The notes: generated from the sequence alone by a model not told the origin. A stretch of 32,878 nucleotides of DNA from Spirochaetia bacterium (GCA_021413825.1 JAIOPQ010000103.1:1-32878), one strand, 5' to 3'. Positions 1-8,973 are shown, counted from the stretch's first letter. Made by a program: numbers and translations.

Positions 1-335
1 AGCTGAGTATTGGTAAACGGTTTTGCGAGGTATGCAGCAGCTCCGGCCTGACCTGCGCGAACTACATTCCCACGATCTGAGAGGGCCGTGAGCATAATCA
101 CGGGTGTTTTGGTGACAAACTCGCGGGTTTTCTCGAGGACCTGAAACCCGTCTGCATAGGGCAGCATTATATCACAAAGGACAACGTCAAAGGTGTGATT
201 CTTCAACTGAGTCTGGCCAGCATGACCGTCCTTTGCAATAGTTACGTGGAAATTGTAGCGGTGAAGGCTATCCTCCACAAGTTGCTGTGTCATTGGATCA
301 TCCTCAATCAGCAAACAGCTGAAAATCGTTTTCAA
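1..335 (-). CDS. Response regulator receiver domain protein (3' end outside the window)
   Basis: This is a partial gene, read on the minus strand and running off the left edge, with about 111 residues visible. The translation has the receiver-domain landmarks in order: an acidic pocket in 'LLIEDDP', the phospho-acceptor Asp in 'VVLCDIMLP', a Thr in 'MLTALS', and the conserved Lys in 'AYLAKPF'. I place the start at TTG 335, with a GAGG ribosome-binding match about 7 nt upstream; no ATG fits. It begins 12 nt after the stop of the GAF histidine kinase, so the two are very likely cotranscribed partners in a phosphorelay. Whether an output domain follows cannot be seen. Confidence 0.85.
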   Translation of the reverse strand, partial: MKTIFSCLLIEDDPMTQQLVEDSLHRYNFHVTIAKDGHAGQTQLKNHTFDVVLCDIMLPYADGFQVLEKTREFVTKTPVIMLTALSDRGNVVRAGQAGAAAYLAKPFTNTQ

Positions 336-347
336 AACGAACCTCGA

Positions 348-1544
348 CTATCCAACCGGGCAGATGAAATGAACACTTGCACCTTGCGTAAACCCATCAT
401 CAATTCTTATATGACCCTGGTGAAGCTTAGCAAGTCGCTGCGCGAGCGCAAGCCCTAAACGAATACCGTTAGCCCCTTTCGCCAGGGCCGGCTTACCCGC
501 AAATGCGTCAAAAATGCTCTTTCTCACGTCAGGCGAAATTCCTGGGCCAGTATCGCGGACACAGAAATCAAGGATATGAAATCCGTCCTCCTTGCCCGCT
601 TGAAGACTCAGTTCTACAGAACCGCTTTCTGTGAACTGGATTGCATTGCGCAAGAGCTGGCTCAGGATGTCACGGACGCAGAAGGAATCAAGCGAAGCAG
701 AAGGGGCGACTGCAGGATCGATCTTCACTTCGAGAGAGAGCTTTTTGATCCGTGCCGGTTCTTTAAAACTATTCACAATTCCATCAACCAGTTCATGGGG
801 GCTCGTTGGTTGCAGGTGTAAACTGACTCCACCACTTTCCAGGCGAGAAAAATCCAGAACATTCGTCAACAGCGCATTTAACCTTTCGCCACTCTGTTGT
901 ATCGCGCTGACATACCTGGACTGATCTTCATCAAGTTTTGTATCAGCAAGCAGCGAAGCCATCCCAATAACGCCGCTCAAAGGTGTACGCAATTCATGAC
1001 TGACGATTGCAAGGAATTCAGACCTGGCGCGCGCGGCAGTAATGGCAGCATCGCGAGCATTTCGAAGCGCAATAAGCTCAGATGCCTGGCGTGAAAGAAT
1101 CTCAAGGGATCTTATTTGGTCTCCGGTCAGCTTCCTTGGGACCCTATCGATCACGCAAAGGGTACCAAGTTTTTGCCCATCCATTGTCCGAAGTTGCGCC
1201 CCGGCATAGAAACGAATATTTGGGTTCTCCACCACAAGGGGATTGTCTGCGAAGCGCGCATCTGCCGTTGCGTCCTCAACAGTGAAAATATCCTCCTCTA
1301 GAATGGCGTGAGAACAGAACGCAACATCTCTTGAAGTTTCCGTGGCATCAAGACCCACGCGAGCCTTGAACCATTGTCGATCCTTTGTGATGATGCTCAA
1401 TAGGGCTATCGGCGTTCCACAAATCAGGGAAGCCAGTGCAACGAGCTCGTCATACTGCGCTTCCGCTGCAGTATCCACAATGCCGGTTTTGTCCACCGCA
1501 TGTAGCCGAGCAATTTCGTTGGCTGGGAAGGGAGCAATCCGCAT
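348..1544 (-). CDS. GAF-domain sensor histidine kinase
   Basis: A soluble histidine kinase with no membrane segments. Residue numbers count from a TTG at 1565, which opens the same frame 7 codons upstream; I prefer ATG 1544, although neither start has a convincing ribosome-binding site. A GAF domain spans about residues 20-165 ('WFKARVGL', 'FYAGAQLRT', 'GTLCVID'). HisKA follows, with phospho-acceptor His190 in 'IVSHELRTPLSG'. The ATPase domain has an N box around Asn307 ('LLRNAIQFTE'), a G1 box DTGPG (338-342) and a G2-like 'GIRLGLALA'. The GAF type resembles free GAF domains N-terminal in cytoplasmic kinases; its ligand is unknown. The gene lies between a hybrid kinase and a receiver protein on the same strand, which suggests one phosphorelay unit. 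Confidence 0.9.
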   Translation of the reverse strand: MRIAPFPANEIARLHAVDKTGIVDTAAEAQYDELVALASLICGTPIALLSIITKDRQWFKARVGLDATETSRDVAFCSHAILEEDIFTVEDATADARFADNPLVVENPNIRFYAGAQLRTMDGQKLGTLCVIDRVPRKLTGDQIRSLEILSRQASELIALRNARDAAITAARARSEFLAIVSHELRTPLSGVIGMASLLADTKLDEDQSRYVSAIQQSGERLNALLTNVLDFSRLESGGVSLHLQPTSPHELVDGIVNSFKEPARIKKLSLEVKIDPAVAPSASLDSFCVRDILSQLLRNAIQFTESGSVELSLQAGKEDGFHILDFCVRDTGPGISPDVRKSIFDAFAGKPALAKGANGIRLGLALAQRLAKLHQGHIRIDDGFTQGASVHFICPVG

Positions 1545-1693
1545 AGTTGTGGTTAAAGAAAGCAACCCGCTTTCACAAGTACCAGCATTAGGCTGGCACA
1601 GTTCTTTGCTACGTCAAGCTGTTCTGAATCCGCGCGACCAATCGGCCGGCAGACCCTTGGCCTGAGCGTTCTACATGCGATCAATTCAGGCAC

Positions 1694-4393
1694 CTATGGG
1701 AGCACGCGATTTGCGTCCAGAATCCCACGGATAGTCTGAGCCACCTGCGGCAACAGAAATGGTTTAGGCAAAAAGTTAACTCCCTCTTGAAGGGTAAGGT
1801 TGCTTGCCCCCACGAACTCATTGTATCCGCTCATATAAAGGACTGGCAGGCCTGGCTTGCTTGACGTTAGGCGATTTGCAAGCTCAACACCACTCATTCC
1901 TCCCGGCATTACCACGTCAGTGAGTAACAAATCGATCTGGTTCTGGTGGTCTTCCCAAATTCGCATGGCGTCCGGGCCGTTTTCCGCTTCCAATAGCCCG
2001 TAGCCAAGGCGCACCAAATAGCGACCGAGCATTTCTCGAATAGCAGATTCATCTTCCACCAACAGTATAGTTTCATTGCCTGACACTGGAATTGGATTGC
2101 TTGCCTGCGAATGTTGCACTTCCTCTTGTTGAGACGCCGCCAGAGGAAAATATACGGAGAAAGTGGTGCCTCGATTCAATTCGCTTTCGACCGCGACCCA
2201 ACCTCCATGTTGTTGCACAATCCCAAACACAGTGGAAAGACCAAGCCCTGTCCCCTGGCCAACGTCTTTCGTTGTAAAGAAAGGATCAAATATCTTGGGT
2301 AATATGTCGGGAGAAATTCCGGAACCCGTATCGGCCACCCGGAAGAAAATAAAGTCGCCATGGTGAAGCGGATCTTCTGAAGAGTTTGCGTCAAAATGCA
2401 CAGACCCGCTCGAAACGAAAAGCTTACCGCCGCCTGGCATTGCATCTCTAGCATTCACAGCCAGGTTTATCAAAACCTGATCGATCATTCCGGGATCACA
2501 GTTCAGCGATAACCGCTCCTTTGCCAGAGCAAAGGTCAATTCTATGTCTTCTCCAAGCACGCGGCCTAGCATCTTTCCAATTTGAGTAATGTTTGCGTTG
2601 AGATCGATCTGATGCATCTGCATCGTTTGCTTGCGCGCAAACAACAAAAGCTGGCGCGTCAAATCAGCTGCACGTTTTGATGCATGCTCAATAATCTGTA
2701 TTGCTTCGTGCGCGTCCTCATCTATCTGGCAAGTCTCTACAATGGCTGCCTGTCCCATAATGACTGTCAGGAGATTGTTAAAATCGTGCGCCACGCCTCC
2801 TGATAAGCGACCAATCGCTTCCATTTTCTGTACCTGTTGTAGTTGGCCTTCGAGTAGTACGCGTTCAGAAATATTCTGTACTGTACCCCGTAGCCGAGTT
2901 GGTTTCCCCTCTTTATCCACAACGGCTTCCCCGCGTGTTTGCAACCAGACCATTGAGCCGTCCGATAGTTTAGCACGATGATCCAGACTAAAGGGTTCTG
3001 CATCCGCAGACGATTTTTTTAAAAGAAGAGTAAGCCTGTCACCTTCCTCGGGAGTCAGTAGACCAGCGAAGACTTCAGGGCTCGCATGCGTTGAGTGTGG
3101 ATCGAGCTTGAGCAAACGATATAATTCATCAGACCACTTTGTTACTTCCGTCTCTAGATCAAACTCCCAACTCCCAATCTGCGCCAGGACGTGCGCTTCC
3201 TCAAATTGCCTATCGCGTTCGCGCAATTCTAATTCAGCGCGCTTGCGATCTGTAATATCAAGAGCTACACCGGCAATCCTATATGGGCGACCGGTCACAG
3301 CGTCGATTACCGGTGCCGCGCGATCCTGTATCCAACGTACTTCGCCGTCTGGACGCTGAATTCGGTATTCAACCTCATACTCTGTTTCTGTTTGACTTAC
3401 AACTGCAGCGAGCACACGACTTTGATCATCTGGATGGATTGTTTCAAGCCACAGTCCAGGAGACTCGTACCATTCTGCGCGAGAACGCCCCCAGACCTTT
3501 TCAAACGCAGGACTGATGTAGATCATCACATCTTTCTTAATATCCGACATCCAGAAAACTTCACCGATGTTCTCTACTACTTGCCTGAATCGTTCAGAAC
3601 TCTTCCGGAGTTGATCTTCATTTACAGTACTTTCCGTTACGTCATGGATGATGATCACGCACGTTCCTTTGGCGTTCTCAATCTCTGATATTGACGTTTC
3701 GATGGGAAATCTTATCCCGCTTGAATGCAGTCCAAAGACGGTTCCAAAATCCTCGGATCTATGCGGAAGAATTCCGGTCTGTTTAAAATCGAGTGGGTGT
3801 GACTCAGGCGTTCCTACCTGGCTGACCAGTCCTTGAATGGGCTTTCCTAAAGTTGTTTCGGGCTTGCATCCAAACATTTTCTCTGCAGCACGATTGAGCA
3901 TCGTAATCTTTTGTTCCGAATCAATTGTAATAATTGCATCAAGCGCGGAATTAATAATTCCCGACAGCATTTGCTGACTGCGTCGCAACGCATCTTCCAT
4001 TTCCAGCTGTTTGCGCTTGAGTCTGACCGAATCGATGGCTTGCTCAACTGCAGTCCCCAATCGCCCTATGCGATCTTTCATCAAGTAGTCTGCAGCGCCG
4101 AACTTAATTGCGCGAACGGCTGTCTCCTCACCGATTGTGCCAGAAAGCAAAATGAAGGGAACTCCTGGCAATTTCTCAACTGCAATCTAAAGAGCACGAA
4201 GACCCGAAAAGCCTGGCAGGCTATAGTCAGACAGGATTATGTCCAGGTCGGGCTGAAGATGCGCAACAAAGTCTTCCTCCGTAAGAACATGATGACCTAC
4301 GGGATCGAACCCTTGTTTGCGTAATTGATACAGTACCAATTCCGCATCGCCAGGATCATCTTCGAGAAGCAAATAACGAATTGGCCTGTTCAA
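1694..4393 (-). pseudogene. Hybrid histidine kinase (REC-PAS-PAS-PAS-HisKA-HATPase-REC) interrupted by an in-frame amber codon
   Basis: The reading frame runs from TTG 4393 (AAGGAG 8 nt upstream) to TAG at 1694-1696, except for one in-frame TAG at 4187-4189, codon 69. Before it are the first two thirds of a receiver domain (acidic Asp12/13, phospho-Asp56 in 'ILSDYSLPG'). After it, in the same frame, come the missing strands ('PFILLSGTIGEE', 'AADYLMKD'). Downstream, counting from TTG 4171, are PAS domains at about 68-180, 182-315 and 320-445, HisKA with His462 in 'GGVAHDFNN', an ATPase domain (N box 'NLAVNARDAM', 'DTGSG', 'GTGLGLS') and a C-terminal receiver with Asp752 and Lys803. Because the domain reads through the stop without a shift, a point nonsense mutation or base-call error is likeliest. 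The 825-residue downstream part could still be made by reinitiation and would keep all kinase motifs. Confidence 0.75.
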
Positions 4394-4431
4394 ATTCACA
4401 TCTCCTTGTAGCGCCGCGAAGCGATGCACAA

Positions 4432-4499
4432 ATCGATATACTGAAGCGAAATGGCGATTAGTCTTTTTGTGCGATGCTCGCCCACGCCATCATATCGAT
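4432..4499. repeat. Nested inverted repeat upstream of the hybrid kinase
   Basis: An outer pair, ATCGATAT at 4432-4439 and ATATCGAT at 4492-4499, encloses an inner pair, ATGGCG at 4451-4456 and CGCCAT at 4485-4490. The left side has an 11-nt bulge and the right side 1 nt. It lies between the catalase terminator and the kinase start, so it could be a leader structure or an operator. The arms are short and the outer arm contains the self-palindrome ATCGAT, so chance is possible. Confidence 0.3.
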
Positions 4500-4544
4500 A
4501 ATAATAAAGAGTAGGTGCAAGTAGAAAAGGTTGAATTTCGACAC

Positions 4545-4577
4545 AAAAAGGGACCTCCGTTATTTCACGGAGGTCCC
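4545..4577 (-). terminator. Rho-independent terminator of the ank-katA operon
   Basis: On the minus strand a perfect 11-bp stem (plus-strand arms 4550-4560 and 4567-4577) with a 6-nt loop is followed directly by five T residues (A tract at 4545-4549 on the plus strand). It lies 26 nt after the catalase stop codon. It separates the catalase transcript from the signalling genes downstream on the same strand. Confidence 0.92.
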
Positions 4578-4602
4578 AAACAGGAATCAGAAAAACCGCA
4601 AA

Positions 4603-6036
4603 TCAAAGGCTCATGTTCAGCTTTTCTGCAATCTTCGCCCCGTATTCCGGATCGCATTTGACAAAGTGCTCTAGATTTGGCTGCACAATGCCCTTTTCGA
4701 GGCCCTTCATTGTACCGGCAATGGTTGTAGTCAGACGATCCCGCTCCTCAGGGGAAAGCATCCTGTACAGATTGCCCGCCTGGGTATAGTCATCGTTTCC
4801 CTTGTGCTGATCGTATCTGTTTGCAGAACCAGACAGGGCAAGCGGCGGTTCGCAAACAGACGAATCCTGGACCGGGCCACCAAAGCCGTTGGGTTCATAA
4901 TTATCGTGTGTACCGTTTTCATCGAAGCGCATGCTGCCGTCGCGATGATACACGTTCACAGGACTAAGGGAGCGATTGACTGGAAGCAGTTGATAGTTCA
5001 CGCCCAGCCGATAGCGTTGCGCGTCTGGATATGCAAACAATCGAGCCTGTAGCATCTTGTCTGGAGAAGCCCCAATCCCAGGGGGCATATTCGCCGGAGA
5101 AAAAGCGGCCTGTTCCACCTCAGCAAAATAGTTTTTTGGATTTCTATTCAGCTCAAGCTCACCGATTTCTTGCAAAGGATAGTCTTTGTGCGGCCACACC
5201 TTTGTGAGATCAAACGGATTAAACTGATACTGTGACGCTTCTGCTTCTGGCATTACCTGAATACAAACTTTCCATTTTGGAAAATCGCCTCTTTCAATTG
5301 CCTGGAACAAGTCGCGCGTCGCATAGTCTGGATCGCTGCCCGCAAGTTCCGTTGCGCGCGCAACAGTGAGATTCTTAATCCCCTGTTTTGACTTGAAGTG
5401 AAACTTCACCCAGAATCGTTCACCTTTTCTGTTCCAGAAACTGAACGTATGACTTCCATATCCATTCATAAAACGATAGCCATCCGGAATCCCCCGATCT
5501 GAAAACAGGATAGTAATCTGGTGCATAGCCTCGGGCGACCTGGCCCAGTAGTCCCACATGCGTTTAGGATTTTTGTATCCGGTGACAGGATCGCGCTTCT
5601 GCGAATGAATAAAATCCGGAAACTTTGACGGATCGCGTTCAAAAAAAACAGGTGTGTTATTCCCGACCAGGTCCCATATTCCTTCTTCTGTGTAGAACTT
5701 CAGTGCAAAGCCTCGCGGATCGCGCTCGGTTTCTGCTGAACCCTTTTCACCTGCAACGGTTGAAAAGCGAAGAAAGATTGGTGTCTTCTTTCCTACTCTG
5801 GAAAACAACTCTGCGCGAGTCCATTTTGAAATATCGCTGGTAACAGTAAAAGTCCCGTATGCTCCAGCGCCCCTGGCGTGCACCACACGCTCCGGAATTC
5901 TCTCACGGTTGAAATGCGCCAGTTTTTCAATCAGGTGCGTATCCTGGATTAGGATTGGCCCCCTCTCACCGGCTGTGAGTGAATGTTGATTTTCTGCGAC
6001 CGGATGACCACCGGCCGTTGTTAGTGTCTTACTCAT
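4603..6036 (-). CDS. katA: Monofunctional haem catalase
   Basis: The protein breaks down hydrogen peroxide to water and oxygen. It has 477 residues, the small-subunit catalase size. The distal haem-side His53 lies in '[13 protein letters not shown]', the distal Asn126 in 'WDLVGNNTP', and the proximal haem-ligand Tyr336 in '[15 protein letters not shown]'. There is no signal peptide, so it should be cytoplasmic. The start ATG overlaps the ankyrin stop codon (ATGA) and has AAGGAGG just upstream, so the two genes are translationally coupled. A strong terminator follows. With perR divergent beyond the ankyrin gene, peroxide-responsive control is the obvious inference. In Leptospira the equivalent gene is often called katE; the symbol is by family only. 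Confidence 0.96.
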   Translation of the reverse strand: MSKTLTTAGGHPVAENQHSLTAGERGPILIQDTHLIEKLAHFNRERIPERVVHARGAGAYGTFTVTSDISKWTRAELFSRVGKKTPIFLRFSTVAGEKGSAETERDPRGFALKFYTEEGIWDLVGNNTPVFFERDPSKFPDFIHSQKRDPVTGYKNPKRMWDYWARSPEAMHQITILFSDRGIPDGYRFMNGYGSHTFSFWNRKGERFWVKFHFKSKQGIKNLTVARATELAGSDPDYATRDLFQAIERGDFPKWKVCIQVMPEAEASQYQFNPFDLTKVWPHKDYPLQEIGELELNRNPKNYFAEVEQAAFSPANMPPGIGASPDKMLQARLFAYPDAQRYRLGVNYQLLPVNRSLSPVNVYHRDGSMRFDENGTHDNYEPNGFGGPVQDSSVCEPPLALSGSANRYDQHKGNDDYTQAGNLYRMLSPEERDRLTTTIAGTMKGLEKGIVQPNLEHFVKCDPEYGAKIAEKLNMSL

Positions 6037-6533
6037 GCTTCCTCCTTTTTGCGAACAGAGTATAAGATTGCTTTGAACCAGGATTTGACAACGCGCAGGG
6101 GCCAGGCCAGGGAGCGATTGTGGCTCAACAGATTTGCAACCTCACGGCGTCCAAACATCTCTGCGTACAGAAGCGCGGATTGGCCGCGTGGGCTTATGTA
6201 GTCTGGATCTGCTCCCGCTTGTAACAACATCTGAACGATGGTGGAATTTCCCTTAAAGGCTGCACCCATCAGAACAGAATTCCCGCCATCATCCTTTGTG
6301 TTTACGTCCGCTCCTGCCTGTATGAGGAGGTCTGCGGCTTCTATATGACCATTGTAGGATGCAAGCATCAGTGGTGTGTAACCACGCCCAGTTCGAGCTT
6401 CCAGGTTCTTCGCATGACTAAGGGCAATGGCTAGCCGTTCCACGTTACCTGTACGCGCGAATTCGAAGATAGAAGACTCGCTTTTGATCGTTTCTTTGTA
6501 GGCATTCCAACCCGAAACCTGTGCCGCACTCAT
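6033..6533 (-). CDS. Ankyrin-repeat protein coupled to catalase
   Basis: A 166-residue protein with about three to four ankyrin repeats between residues 30 and 140; good matches to the consensus are '[20 protein letters not shown]', '[13 protein letters not shown]' and '[20 protein letters not shown]'. No signal peptide is evident. It is the first gene of a two-gene operon whose last bases overlap the catalase start. Ankyrin genes beside catalase are known elsewhere: Pseudomonas AnkB is linked to catalase activity. A role in catalase assembly, haem loading or stability is therefore a reasonable inference, not a demonstrated function. Confidence 0.88.
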   Translation of the reverse strand: MSAAQVSGWNAYKETIKSESSIFEFARTGNVERLAIALSHAKNLEARTGRGYTPLMLASYNGHIEAADLLIQAGADVNTKDDGGNSVLMGAAFKGNSTIVQMLLQAGADPDYISPRGQSALLYAEMFGRREVANLLSHNRSLAWPLRVVKSWFKAILYSVRKKEEA

Positions 6534-6560
6534 ATATTATACTAATTCCTATTTTAGACT

Positions 6561-6575
6561 AAGTATAGTATACAT
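6561..6575. promoter_or_regulatory. Candidate PerR/Fur-type 7-1-7 operator between ank-katA and perR
   Basis: The 15-mer AAGTATA-G-TATACAT is an inverted repeat in the 7-1-7 layout of Fur-family boxes, with six of seven positions symmetric. It lies 27 nt upstream of the ankyrin start and 80 nt upstream of perR, and contains TATA elements usable as -10 boxes on either strand. A wider TTAGA...TCTAA pair (6554-6558, 6575-6579) flanks it. PerR binding is inferred from position and layout only. Confidence 0.5.
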
Positions 6576-6598
6576 CTAAAGCCAGGGCCGCGACCATG

Positions 6599-6607
6599 TT
6601 TTTTTTT
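6599..6607. repeat. Nine-T homopolymer in the perR leader
   Basis: Nine consecutive T residues lie about 50 nt before the perR start and upstream of the divergent ank-katA promoter region, where they read as an A tract. They could act as an upstream A-tract element for ank-katA or be prone to length change. No function is shown. Confidence 0.35.
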
Positions 6608-6655
6608 GCCTGAATCTAATGGACAGGGGAGCCCTGGAGCATTTTCTTTATACCC

Positions 6656-7090
6656 GTGGAAGTTTCTACCGACGCACTGCGTTCCCTGCTCGAAAAGGCA
6701 GGGATACGATTCACGGCACAACGCTTTGAAATGGCGCGAATCCTGCTTTCGCGGCCTCAACACCTGACGGCAGAGCAGGTTCTGCGTCTCATGAATAGAA
6801 GGTTTCCCAGGGCATCCCGCGCCACAGTGTTCAACAACTTGAAGCTGTTTGCCCAGAGAGGCGTGGTTGGACTTCTCGAGCTCAAGTCAGGAGTCACACT
6901 CTACGATTCAAACACGCGCAGGCATCACCATGCAATCGACTCTGTTACAGGAAACATAATCGATCTCGAACTCAACCAGGCCCTGGAGAAACGCGTGTTC
7001 GCTGAACTTATGCAAGAATATGCAACAGTGACCGGGAATAATCTGACACAAAGTGAACTCCAAATTACATTGCGCGGCCGCGCCAAATAG
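6656..7090 (+). CDS. perR: Fur-family peroxide regulator PerR, lacking the structural zinc cysteines
   Basis: A 144-residue Fur-family repressor with an N-terminal winged helix (recognition region about 54-70, 'RATVFNNLKLF') and a C-terminal dimerisation domain. Against Bacillus PerR, numbering shifts by one and all five regulatory-metal ligands are present: His36, Asp84, His90, His92 and Asp103. Asp103 is the residue that favours peroxide-sensing iron in PerR over Fur. There is no cysteine anywhere, so the usual CxxC structural zinc site is absent, as I recall being reported for Leptospira PerR. The start is GTG 6656; no ATG fits, and the nearest GGAG is 16 nt away. It is divergent from ank-katA and probably cotranscribed with the ArsC-like gene. 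Confidence 0.88.
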   Translation: MEVSTDALRSLLEKAGIRFTAQRFEMARILLSRPQHLTAEQVLRLMNRRFPRASRATVFNNLKLFAQRGVVGLLELKSGVTLYDSNTRRHHHAIDSVTGNIIDLELNQALEKRVFAELMQEYATVTGNNLTQSELQITLRGRAK

Positions 7091-7108
7091 CCAGATCGGG
7101 TTCAAGCA

Positions 7109-7456
7109 GTGAATCTTCAAATTTTTGGCACAAAGCGGTGCGCTAATACAAAGAAAGCCGAGATGTTTTTCAAAGAGCGGCGAATGTCATATCATCTGAT
7201 TAATATGGCGGAGAAACCCATTTCAAAGGGTGAGCTCAGTTCAGTTTTACAATCGGTAAGCCCAGAGGATCTACTTGATAAGGAATCCAAAGCCTACAAA
7301 TCTCAGGGACTTGAGTACATGAAGTTTGACATAGTAAAAAAGGTTCTGGAAGATCCGTCTCTGTTTAGAACTCCAATCGTGCGCGATGGCAAGCGCGCAA
7401 CTGTAGGTTACAAACCAGACATATGGAAGCAGTGGCTTGCTCAAACTGCTAAGTAA
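7109..7456 (+). CDS. ArsC/Spx-family thioredoxin-fold protein
   Basis: A 115-residue protein of the ArsC/Spx/YffB family. The N-terminal strand runs into 'FGTKRCANTKKAE', where Cys11 occupies the ArsC active-site position; the fourth position of the Spx CxxC is Thr14. The C-terminal part has the family's 'RTPIVRDGKRATVGYKP' region, with Arg87 at the position of an ArsC substrate arginine. Cys11 is the only cysteine, so a self-contained disulfide switch is impossible; any redox chemistry needs glutathione, thioredoxin or another partner. GTG 7109 is the start, 18 nt after perR, with no clear ribosome-binding site. Cotranscription with perR suggests a redox-stress role, but arsenate reductase remains possible. 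Confidence 0.78.
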   Translation: MNLQIFGTKRCANTKKAEMFFKERRMSYHLINMAEKPISKGELSSVLQSVSPEDLLDKESKAYKSQGLEYMKFDIVKKVLEDPSLFRTPIVRDGKRATVGYKPDIWKQWLAQTAK

Positions 7457-7471
7457 TTCTCAGCACGAGGA

Positions 7472-8917
7472 TCACGCGTTGGATAAATCTACCTCAACTC
7501 GATTGCGTCCTTGACGTTTTGCCCGGTATAGAGCTGAATCTGTACGATCCAACCAGATCGGAATTGATTCGCCAGCCTGCAGCTGCGAAACGCCAATGCT
7601 TACCGTTACGCGAGCACCAAACCAAAAATTACTGCGCGATACCACTTCTCTGATTCGCTCCGCATGATCGATTGCCTCTGGCAATGTTAGGCCTGGCAGC
7701 AGTATTAGAAATTCTTCACCGCCCCAGCGCGAAGCGAATGCGCCGTTACCGAGACCGCGGATTACAGAGGAGACGCTCTCAAGCACTTCATCTCCGGCAC
7801 GGTGTCCGCTTTGATCGTTGATGGATTTAAAATGATCCAGATCCAGGCTTAGAAGGCAAATCGGCTGACCCGCATTCTGCATGCGTATGGCTTCCGCTTC
7901 AATCGTTTTCTGCATCTGCCGCCTATTCCAGAGGCCCGTTAGTCCATCTGTCAGAGCCATGGACTCCATCGCCCGGAGCGCTGTGGTTAGTTCATGGGTA
8001 CGATTCGCCACTCTATCCTCAAGTTCCCGCTGTTGCAGAAAGTTGTCCTCCAGAGTTACACCCAGCAACTGAATCGGCGTTCCAATTGTAACTACAAGCA
8101 GACACCATTGAACAAATGCAATGGATCCAGCTCCAAGCGGCAAAGGACTCCAACCGTATGCAGTTAGAATTGCAGCAGAAACTCCAATGAGCATCATACT
8201 CCAGGCCGAAGCAAGAAATCTGAATCGCACAATGAACACTACAAGCAAAGGCAGAAGCAATGTCACGAGAATCGGCATGATTCTACCCAGTGAAATCGGA
8301 ACTAGCAACAGAGGTAGAAACAATAGCTGTAGCAGTTGTCTGCGATTCGTGCGCCATGCTTTTTGAAATGTCCAGACTGCAGGCACAACCAGAAACATTC
8401 CGTGGGCATCGGTGAGCGTAAGCATTACTACTCGCTCAATAAAATCCATTGGAAGTGTTTTTGCAAAACCAGATACAAAAACAGAATCAACCAGAATGAG
8501 TAACCAGCAGGTAAAAGTGGCAGCAAGTGCTACAGCACCCAAAAAATAGAGTAGATCTGTTGTCACCCAGGTTCCCTTGAGTGAGGGCCGCTTGCGCCAG
8601 AGCACGTTGGCGAGCGCTGATTGCAGAGTATCGACGCCAGAGACAAGGATTGCTGCCACAATAAGTGAGCCCAGGGACGCAGGACCTTTGCTCATCAGGA
8701 TGTAAGGAGCATTTACCAGGAATGACGCGACATAGAGTACGGGTAGAATGCGGTTCCCGTATAACCAGACTAGCATCATTCCAATACCAGACGGCAGCCA
8801 GACCAGCGATAGCCAGCTACCTGGAAAGGAAGTGAACTGAATTCCCAGATGCCCCAGGGCAACATAAGACGCGACCCAGGCCAGACGACCCACCCATGAT
8901 GCCTTAAGTTTTTCCAT
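7472..8917 (-). CDS. MASE1-GGDEF membrane diguanylate cyclase
   Basis: The protein makes the second messenger c-di-GMP from two GTP. It has 481 residues. The first 290 form about eight or nine hydrophobic segments matching the MASE1 integral-membrane sensor type ('SLVWLPSGIGMMLVW'). A short coiled linker ('QQRELEDRVANRTHEL') leads into a GGDEF domain beginning 'LTDGLTGLWNRR'. The active-site loop is GGEEF at 399-403, a catalytically competent variant. The allosteric RxxD I-site just before it is absent: Gly and Ala stand at the Arg and Asp positions ('NGAFASRW'). Product feedback inhibition through that site should therefore be lost. It lies 56 nt behind the antiporter gene on the same strand; the MASE1 ligand is unknown. 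Confidence 0.92.
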   Translation of the reverse strand: MEKLKASWVGRLAWVASYVALGHLGIQFTSFPGSWLSLVWLPSGIGMMLVWLYGNRILPVLYVASFLVNAPYILMSKGPASLGSLIVAAILVSGVDTLQSALANVLWRKRPSLKGTWVTTDLLYFLGAVALAATFTCWLLILVDSVFVSGFAKTLPMDFIERVVMLTLTDAHGMFLVVPAVWTFQKAWRTNRRQLLQLLFLPLLLVPISLGRIMPILVTLLLPLLVVFIVRFRFLASAWSMMLIGVSAAILTAYGWSPLPLGAGSIAFVQWCLLVVTIGTPIQLLGVTLEDNFLQQRELEDRVANRTHELTTALRAMESMALTDGLTGLWNRRQMQKTIEAEAIRMQNAGQPICLLSLDLDHFKSINDQSGHRAGDEVLESVSSVIRGLGNGAFASRWGGEEFLILLPGLTLPEAIDHAERIREVVSRSNFWFGARVTVSIGVSQLQAGESIPIWLDRTDSALYRAKRQGRNRVEVDLSNA

Positions 8918-8973
8918 GCGCGTCCTTCCGAATACGGCTAGCGCGGAATGCTGACTACTAAAATCGCATTAGA

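Noticed and set aside
4187..4189. Amber codon as evidence of a recoded genetic code or an inserted unusual amino acid
   Set aside because: TAG is used as a normal terminal stop by several genes here (1694-1696, 348-350, 14211-14213), and no recoding element or special tRNA is seen.
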